From the NCBI RefSeq assembly GCF_020536995.1, contig NC_068355.1, positions 126,361,472-126,425,471 of the forward strand: DNA of 64,000 bases, read 5' to 3'. Shown in pieces: positions 55,669 to 64,000 of the stretch. The notes under the pieces are model-generated. The model did no database searches and had not been told where the DNA came from. It was given only the letters and a program-made list of their open reading frames with translations. Position 1 is the stretch's first letter, and each line of letters begins with the position of its first letter. The translations under genes were made by a program, and so were the position numbers. The DNA comes from Dreissena polymorpha. Its lineage: Eukaryota; Mollusca; Bivalvia; Myida; Dreissenidae.

Positions 55669-55957
55669 AACAAGAGCTGTCTCCGTAGGATGACATACGC
55701 CCCCGATAAACGCTTTAATAGAAGTTATGAGCATTTTTCAAAACCTAAACGCTGACCCTAAGTTCAAGGTCATAGGGGTCAAAATTTGTGTGTGTATGGG
55801 AAGGCCTTGTCCATATACACATGCATATCAAATATGAATGTTACACCTGAAGCGACATAGAAATTATGAGCATTTTTCAAAACCTAAATGCAATGTGTGA
55901 CGGATAGACAGACGGACAGTGCGATCACTATATGCCCTCCTTTGGGGGCATAAAAAT
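55669..55957 (+). repeat. F4 hairpin-ended element
   Basis: Starts AACAAGAGCTGTCTCCGTAG and ends ATATGCCCTCCTTTGGGGGCAT then AAAAA. Contains two copies of ATGAGCATTTTTCAAAACCT and a GACGGATAGACAGACGGACA run before the terminal hairpin. Confidence 0.8.
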
Positions 55958-57281
55958 GTGTTTCACATTGTTTTGGTAAATTAGTAATGTACAAACATGT
56001 AGTTAAAAGAACAGAATCATCAATTTTAAAGTTATTGATTATAAAGTGTTGCTGGCATATTTGATGCATTCATCTAGCTATAAGAAGGTCCCTGTTTTAT
56101 CCCCACTGGCACCGAGTGAGGGTTCTCAAAATCTTTAAACAATATGAATAACTACATATAGGGTCGAGAGCCTTGTTGATATGGGGGCTAAACACCTGAA
56201 ATCAAAGCGACCAGGTTAAAGGCCGAGGCAAAATAAATAAACCAGAGGCCGCATGAGCCTGCTATACTCTGAACAAGTATTGTTTCTTCTCAGAAAACTG
56301 GCTTAAGTGTCTTACTAAGCTTTAGACTTTGAGTTTCAGTGCAATCTATCTTAAATAAATTGGTCAAATTAAATAATAATTTGTAACAAATAAACATTCT
56401 GCACAAATTCAATTATTTACTTTACCTGTGTGCATTAATCATTTCAGTCTTGATGATTAGTGAACTATGTCAAAAGAACCATAGCTATGAAACACTTGTA
56501 TTTTGAATATTGCAATGTTCCACAGAAATGATGCTGATGATAATTCTACACGATGATGAATTACTAGAATATTTCTAAATTCCATTTTCACCAACAATTC
56601 GGTTATTCCACTACCAGTTCAAATCCTTCGTACACAGTTGAAAATAACACTATTCCACTCAACAACCGTGACACATGTACTCAATTTTTCAACTTTTCGC
56701 AATTAAAATTGTCTCCTACTGTTATTGTTGTTGTTGTACTTTTGAAAGTAGTTCGAAAGATGGCGACCATTAACCCTGAGATTGATTTATGAAATAAATC
56801 GTCTGCTGATCCAGAGTGATGTGTAAAACTGTGTAAATACTACACTAGTATAATTACCGAAAAGCTTGCGGTTACAAACAACTTCCTATTGTGTGTCTCT
56901 GTTACGGGTAGTACACTTGGGTTATTTTTCGTCATTTGAACAAATTATTGTTTCATTGTTTATTTCGACTCGTGTCATACTTGAAAACGGTTTGAACTAA
57001 CGTAACATTATTTTTGAAATCTGAAATATGAAATCTGAGATATCTGAAAGTTTCAGTTAATCGCTTAATAAAAACTGTGTACCTCTAACCAAAGGTACGT
57101 AACAGTATCATTTAAAGTCTTTTGGCGTTATCCTCCGGCCAACAAGCGAACTGAAGTTACGCAGATACCTAATGAAGAAGGGACGTAAAGAAAGACGGGC
57201 GGAACGATGATGAGATCGCTATATGTCTCCCTTTGAGGCGATACAAAACTGTCATCGCAAAATTATCATTTTGTATTTCAG
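55958..57281. other. Upstream flank of lipoxygenase exons; YY1-like site
   Basis: At 56757 AAAGATGGCGACC resembles a YY1 site, but the ATG in it opens only ten codons. A hairpin-type repeat end (GTCTCCCTTTGAGGCG) is at about 57225. No PLAT-domain exon was recognised. Confidence 0.4.
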
Positions 57282-58662
57282 TGGGAGAAAGTGGATACCA
57301 TGCAATTGTGGAAACACGGCGACGGAGAAAACACAGAATGGATGGTTGAAAAAATTACGGAGACCGAATGTATATATGGTAACGATGAACACAGAAGGTT
57401 AACAACTTTAAAAGAAAACCGTCGAAATATTATAGTCTTGCTTAAATTCTTAACTTGTTGGAAAGATTTTTATCATCAAAAAAGCTATTTGTTGAGAATG
57501 TTTTTTGTAAACAAGTTGATCTAATCAAAATGTCACTTGCATGATAGTATTTAATAAAAGCGACTATAAATGTTAATTACACTTATTGTAATGCATAGCG
57601 TATTATTTAATTATATAATTCACTCAATTTGCTCACTACAACAACACAATACTCTCGGAACAAAACATTGAATCTATGATTATAACACGGCACGCGTTTT
57701 TATTTCTAAAGACAGAGAAGGGAACCACTAAGTTTAATTCTAGTTAAATTATTGACAGATTGTAATGTTTCGAAAAAAGTTCTGAAGATGTCTGGCAGCC
57801 AGTAAACTATTTTACGTTTCGTTACACTTACCGTTTCTGCATAACGGTCTAAAAACAATAACACATATTGTATTGATCAAATACAAACTTATATGTACAA
57901 AAGGTTTAGGAAATGAACCTTTTTATTTGTGTTGTGTTATTCATTCAATGCTTTATTAACAAAACGTCAACATTTTTCATTAGTGCTTAGATAACTTTTG
58001 CAGTATTTATGTTGTTTTACCATGCTGAATAATGCAGACATGATTTGAAGGTTAAAAGTTGCTATATCGCGTAAAAAATGGGAGGGGCGAAGGGGGGTGG
58101 GGAGGGCAAGCGTGTACGGGGACTGATTGCGTTTAAGTGAGGTTCGTATTTTAAATGAGGTTCTAAGAAGAAGACGGATATTTTCATTCTGTTAGCCAGT
58201 TTAAAATAACTTATTATTTTGACGTCTACGAACTTCAAACAAAAAATTATCCTTTCTATTCTAACAAAACATAAAAAGACGCCATTATGTAAGTCATTTA
58301 CAGCGCTTTCCTCACTTCAACGCATTCAGTCCTCGCATACGTATGTCCTCCTCATTAAGCACGTGCATGTTATTGACAAATTTCTTGGAATGTCCGCATC
58401 TACCTGTACAACATTTGACCGATGGTTTGTTGCTGAATAACCCGAACTTATTATCTTTTATTGATTATAGAAAAAAGTCGCGGGTCGTGGTAAAATCGAT
58501 ATTCAACTATGATATTATATTATTAATATTAAAACAACTAATACCATTCAGGAACATATTCTCAAGGCGTCGAGCGATGCGCACCACAGCTTTTTTCACC
58601 AATTGCGGTGAGCGTCAATGAACAGAGGGAACCTTTGTTGCCAAAGTACGATCCAGATCAAG
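57282..58662 (+). CDS. Lipoxygenase 5' exons: PLAT end and linker (tentative)
   Basis: Three exons that fit in phase with the certain catalytic exons are proposed. 57282-57378 starts in phase 0 with WEKVDTMQLWKHGDGENTEW then MVEKI, a PLAT-like strand pattern. 58304-58424 ends HVHVIDKFLG...TCTTFDRW; the V-x-V-x-D...FDRW order matches the end of a PLAT domain. 58628-58662 reads EPLLPKYDPDQ, the proline/acid linker before the catalytic domain, and joins 59128 in phase 1. PLAT/LH2 domains bind membrane or calcium in animal lipoxygenases. Doubts: the first two exons partly overlap in the PLAT pattern, the start of the second could instead be 58330, and the N-terminal half of PLAT was not found. 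Confidence 0.5.
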
Positions 58663-59127
58663 GTAACACATCGTTAACTTGAAGTCCAAAACTTCTCCCA
58701 GCGCCTTTAAACATCTACTATCTCTGCTAACAGTTTTCAGCGGTACAAAATGAAATCCATTCAGACCAGCAAATATGTTGTAACATTTTTTTACTTAATT
58801 CTATGAAATGTTCAAGCTCTTCGGTTATACATGCTCAGGGTTAGCTTTTGTGGTCGCCGTTTGTTCTTCGTGCATTATGCTTAAACTTTTCATTCAAACG
58901 TCACTGTCATCTGCTAGGCAGATTTGCGCGAACCTTTTCACGAATTATCCACTTTTACCATATTTTAAATATGTTATTATACTCCCAAACCGCTTAGTAT
59001 ATGGGTAATCAAAGCTTAAAAACCGTCTCATGTTGGAATAAAAAAGCACATATCCTTAATATTTGATATATAACCTCGTATTGTGGCCATTTTGAATGTT
59101 CATTTATCATTCCAATTCTTTTAACAG

Positions 59128-61460
59128 ATCGACGAAGAGAAATCCTTGATGGTGAGCGGAAACTCTTCGAATACACTCAACGAGCCACAGGGATCCCCTG
59201 TCAGGTGAAAGTCGTTCCACGGTTGAATCCAGGACATTATACCAAAGCAGTAGAGGACATAAAGAAGTTGACCACGGCGATTGCGCATAAAAAAGGCGAT
59301 TGGACAAACATTAATGACGTCAAAAAAATATTTGGGTGTTTATTTCCGCATCCATCAGACATCACGCGGTATTTAACTTAGTTATTTTTCCACGTAAATC
59401 ATATCATGTCAAAGTATATTAACATTCTGATTCTTCCAATGACTTCGATATCGGGTTTGTAACAATCATCCATTTTATTGATTTGCGAAAGGGAAATTTA
59501 CATGCAGCTATGATTCAGAAATTCGTCTCAACTAGCAAGCCTAGATAGTAAATTAGGTAGGTGTGCCTGGAGTGCAGTTCCGGTCGCCGAAGTATCTCGT
59601 GAACTTCGAGATACACACAGACGACTTATAATTTTAATCATGTAAATAATGATATATCATTTTCCTAGACAACAAAGGGTATTTTAATGCCCTTTTAAAC
59701 TCAAGTGGATGGTAATTTATATAATGAACAGTTGTTTTACCAATTTCCGGTAAATCATTAAGTTGTACTAGCAGTTTTCTTACAAATGAGAACACGAAAC
59801 GTTTTGGCTTCACAACATTAAAGAAAACTTAATATCGCACTTGCAACTCGGAACACAGTTAACATCATTCGAACCACCCAATCTTTGAAACCGATTAGTT
59901 TGTTGTTTTCTCGCAATCACCAGAAAGTCTTGTGAGATCAACATCTTTTAAATAGTAACGTAATAAGAATCAATATTCTTTTTTTTTTTAGAAACGTTTC
60001 ATTTATAATGTTTATCACCAAACCAAAGAACTATCAAACTGTCTATAGACTATGTTGCATACTTGATAAACATATATGCATGGACTTAGTCATTCACTTT
60101 AAAGTTTGTTATTTTAAGATGGGAAGACGATGTCAAATTCGGAATGCAGCGTTTTGCTGGCACGCACAACACCGTTATCAGGCTCTGTACGGAAATACCA
60201 GAGAAACTTGCGGTAACACCGGCAATGCTCAAACCCCTCTTGGAAAATGATACACTGCAGTCGGCGATAAAGAAAAGGCGTCTTTTTATAATAGACCACT
60301 CAATTCTACGGAATTGTCCAACGATCAAAGGGACTGTAGTGTGCTCTCCTATAGCATTGTTTTACCGAAGGGATGACAACAAAATAGTTCCCATCGCCAT
60401 TCAGCTGTTCCAAGACAAAGCCCACGATAACCCAGTCTTTCTGCCTTCCGATCCCAAATACACGTGGATCCTCGCGAAAATGTGGTTCAACAATGCAGAC
60501 GCCTGCGTCCATCAAGCAAACACCCATCTTGGATACACGCACATCGTTATGGAGGGATTTGAGGTATCCATAAATCGAAATCTCTCCAAGTCACACCCAA
60601 TGTTTAAAATAATGGCACCGCACTTCATGTATCTGATGACGATCAACTATCTTGCTTTAAGTATCTTACTCGGGGAAGGTCAATTTATGAACACAGTCGT
60701 TTCTGTGGGTACGGAAGGAGCCTACGAGTTGATCAGGCGTTATCGATCCAAATGGAGGCTCAACGTTGAAGGAACGCTCCCGGCGGACCTAAAAGAGCGA
60801 GGTGTAGACAGCACAGACGTAGTTCCTGACTATCCCTTCCGGGATGATGCGCTGCTGACATACAACGCAATCCTTAAATACGTAACAGACTACGTTCACC
60901 TCTACTATCCATCCGATAAGGAGTTGTTTGAAGATTATGAGATACAGAACTGGCGGGCAGACCTGGAAAGACCAATACATGATGGTGGCCTTGGTATTCT
61001 TGGTGTTGAAGGGGTCGACGGGAGATTTACATCACGTGAACAGCTGATTCAGGTTGTCACGAGCATAATCTACACATGCAGCGCGGGACACGCGGCAGCG
61101 AACTTCAAGCAGTACGACGAATACGCATACCCTATGAATTACCCGTCAATGCTTCGCGGAAAGCCACCTAGCGACAGAGGAAGCCGTTCCGAGGTTGATG
61201 TCATACAAACCATTCAACACCGCTTGAATCATTACCAACTGATGACGATAGTGAAAGTCCTAAGTGATCATTCATTCGGGAACCAACTGGGTAATTTCGA
61301 CCAACGGTACATCTATGACCCGAAAGCGATGCATATTGTGCAGAAGTTTAGAGCCGATCTGTGTAAGATTCATAGAAAAATCCAAAAAGCAAACATGGGA
61401 AGAGAAATCACATATGACTACATGGATCCACTTGTAATACCCAATTCTATCAATATTTGA
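59128..61460 (+). CDS. Lipoxygenase catalytic domain (two 3' exons, intact to the stop)
   Basis: Oxidises polyunsaturated fatty acids to hydroperoxides using non-heme iron. Exons 59128-59368 and 60119-61460 join in phase 2, restoring RWEDDVKFGMQRFAGTHN. The first reads DRRREILDGERKLFEY onward, equal to the helical start of the catalytic domain. The second has TEIPEKLAVT, PIAIQLFQ, FLPSDPKYTWILAKMWFNNA, then CVHQANTH, where His at 60510 and 60525 are iron ligands. SAGHAAANF follows, with His at 61089 and Asn at 61101, and the C-terminal Ile at 61455 (VIPNSINI-stop) is the fifth ligand. All five are kept, so it should be active. The usual SAQHA Gln is Gly here. The stereo-control residue (Ala in S-, Gly in R-lipoxygenases) cannot be assigned; the aligned stretch is NTVVSVGTEG. 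It is an ALOX5/AOS-LOX-type animal enzyme, class not decidable by eye. Confidence 0.93.
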
Positions 61461-61690
61461 GTACTTTTTACAAAAAACGTACTGTATGTATCAAATCTTA
61501 AGACCCAATTCTATCAATATTTGATACTTTGTACAAACAACGTACTGAATGTAGCAAATCTTAATATCCAATTTATATATCAATGTTTAAGTACTTTGTA
61601 CAAATGACATACTTTATGTATCCAATCTAAATACCCAATTATATTAATATTTGACTTCTTTGAACAAACAACGTACTTTGTGTGAACAGT
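61441..61690. repeat. ~64-bp tandem repeat beginning inside the lipoxygenase CDS
   Basis: Four units start CCAATT(C)TAT at 61441, 61505, 61568 and 61635, each with ATCAATATTTGA-like, GTACTTTGTACAAA and ACGTACT blocks. Unit 1 contains the last codons (PNSINI) and the stop; the rest is 3' UTR or beyond. Confidence 0.85.
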
Positions 61691-62280
61691 AAGATGTGTG
61701 ATCAGTGCCTGAATTTAGTGTAATATTGCTTTGTATAATCATTTGTGTTGATATTTTTTTTATACACTTTAACCAAATATCAGAATATTATTTCACTTGA
61801 TTTTACTTTATTATTAGCATTTCTCGTTACGCTTTGCATTGCTGTTATACAATGTATATCGTTGTTTGTAAAGGAGTATGGGACTGAATTGCAGACCAGG
61901 TTTTGTATTCTTCAGTGATACAGGTCTATAAATATATGTCTGAACTTTGTCATTATTGTGCATAAATGTGCTTGTATATTGGTTCTAGATTTTTCTAATT
62001 GTGTTGCATTTTTGTCGCATGCCAATATATACTTTATTGAACAACTAGACGTTAAAAGTATAGCTTTTTAAATATGTATATTAAATTGTTGTTGTTTGTC
62101 AAAGTGGTATTTTTAATAGAAATCATGATAAACCATTACATGCTAGAAAAGTGTGTGCTTCAATGTAAACCAATCACGCTTAATTAAGAATGTTTAATGG
62201 TCAAATGTTTCCTTCAATATGACATTGCAATTATGTGCTTTGTTTCCTTGGGTTGGTTTATATTTACTTTTTTTTCCATA
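61691..62280 (+). other. Lipoxygenase 3' flank
   Basis: AT-rich and probably partly 3' UTR. No gene recognised. A late AATAAA candidate is at about 62411, beyond the (TA)n tract. Confidence 0.4.

Positions 62281-63207
<927 letters not shown>

Positions 63208-63274
<67 letters not shown>
63208..63274. repeat. (TA)n microsatellite
   Basis: About 65 bp of TA, second such tract within 1 kb. Confidence 0.95.
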
Positions 63275-63279
<5 letters not shown>

Positions 63280-63432
63280 CTATTTTTATAAGAAATACTA
63301 CGTTGTGAACATAAAATGTTCGATAAAAACAAAAAACAGTATGTGGTGCATATTATCATAAAATTACCTTACAGCGTAATATTACTTTGTATGGAAATCA
63401 ACAAAAGGAGATTGTCTTAGCAAATCTAGCAT

Positions 63433-64000
63433 TCATTCACAGACATTAACCAGCAAGGCTAAGAGAGGGTCAGATACAGAGAGACGAACGGATGGACAGA
63501 CAGACGGACGGATGGACGTATGGACGGACGGACGGACGGACGGACAGACAGACACACAGACATACAGACAGACACACAGATAGAGGCACAGACAGACAAA
63601 CATACAGACAAACATACACACAGACAGACAGACAGACAGACAGGCAGGCAGGCAGGCAGGCATACATACACACGGGCAGACAGACACACAGACAGACACA
63701 CAGACAGACACACAGACAGACAGAGGCACAGACAGACAAACAGACAGACAAACAGACAGACAAACAGACAGGCAAACAGACAGACAGACAGACAGCCAGG
63801 CAGGCAGGCATACATACACACGGGAAGGCAGGCAGGCAGACAGGCAGCCAGACAGACACCCAGACAGACACACAGACAGTCACACAGACAGTCACACAGA
63901 CAGACACACAGACAGACACACATACAGACAGACAGGCAGGCATGCAGACAGGCAGGCAGGCAGACAGACAGACAGTGAGACACACAGAGAGACAGAGAAT
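63433..64000. repeat. Degenerate (CAGA/CGGA/CAGG)n array running off the window
   Basis: Tetranucleotide repeat with interspersed ACGGACGG, GGCAGGCA and CACACAGA variants. A ~180-bp higher-order period is suggested by CATACATACACACGGG at about 63660 and 63810. Long frames on both strands (Cys-Leu-Ser-Val or Asp-Arg-Gln-Thr) are repeat products. Confidence 0.9.

Noticed and set aside
56757-56791. First exon of the lipoxygenase (ATGGCGACCATT)
   Set aside because: The frame stops after ten codons with no donor; more likely a YY1-like regulatory site or chance.
63433-63985. Long cysteine/serine-rich and Asp-Arg-Gln-Thr-rich proteins
   Set aside because: They are translations of the CAGA tetranucleotide array in several frames at once.

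Overview
The window looks like a piece of a bivalve mollusc nuclear genome. It is AT-rich, its genes are split by short-exon/long-intron structures with GT-AG borders, and most of it is repeats of types common in bivalves: palindromic MITEs, elements with 150-180 bp tandem cores, tRNA-derived SINEs and minisatellites. The abundant palindromic repeat with arms containing CCTGTGCAG...CTGCACAGG is one I associate with dreissenid mussels such as Dreissena; that is recollection, not a search result.

Three host genes can be supported. (1) 9182-10429, minus strand: a complete two-coding-exon gene for a 308-residue protein with about eight membrane segments, conserved-looking but of unknown function. 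(2) 22203-35516, plus strand: a complete ten-exon pyridoxal kinase gene (PDXK, 300 residues), in which every intron phase closes. Its intron 6 holds partial extra copies of exons 7 and 8. (3) About 57282-61460, plus strand: a lipoxygenase gene whose two catalytic exons (59128-59368 and 60119-61460) are certain and keep all five iron ligands. Three further 5' exons carrying the end of a PLAT domain and the linker are plausible, but the PLAT start was not found. A few isolated exon-like open stretches (5236, 45937, 46528, 47123, 50747) are recorded at low confidence.

Layout: 1-9000 holds degenerate tandem repeats, an inverted-repeat Penelope-like fragment, a GGCTAC-rich element with inverted ends and a small MITE. 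9.2-10.4 kb is the membrane-protein gene. 10.8-20.5 kb is a nest of one tandem-core repeat family with at least five other elements inserted in it; three insertions can be placed by comparing monomers with and without the insert. 20.9-22.1 kb is an inverted-repeat element that ends 124 bp upstream of the PDXK start codon. 22.2-35.5 kb is PDXK with MITE-filled introns. 36-46 kb holds more tandem-core elements, a pogo-like MITE, a 973-bp hAT-like element with 350-bp arms, and 16-bp and 28-bp minisatellites. 47.8-49 kb has two inverted 517-bp TTAA-flanked elements, each carrying a tRNA-like pol III promoter. 52.9-56 kb has two more tandem-core or hairpin-ended elements. 57.3-61.5 kb is the lipoxygenase gene. 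The window ends in (TA)n and (CAGA)n arrays.

The most interesting signals are a set of internally unrelated repeat families that share the same ends (AACAAGA plus a hairpin at one end, GAGCTAAAA or a hairpin plus CATAAAA at the other), the TTAA-flanked tRNA-bearing elements, the PDXK exon copies, and a 3' tandem repeat whose first unit contains the lipoxygenase's last codons and stop. No bacterial-style operon, CRISPR array, rRNA or intact tRNA gene was seen.
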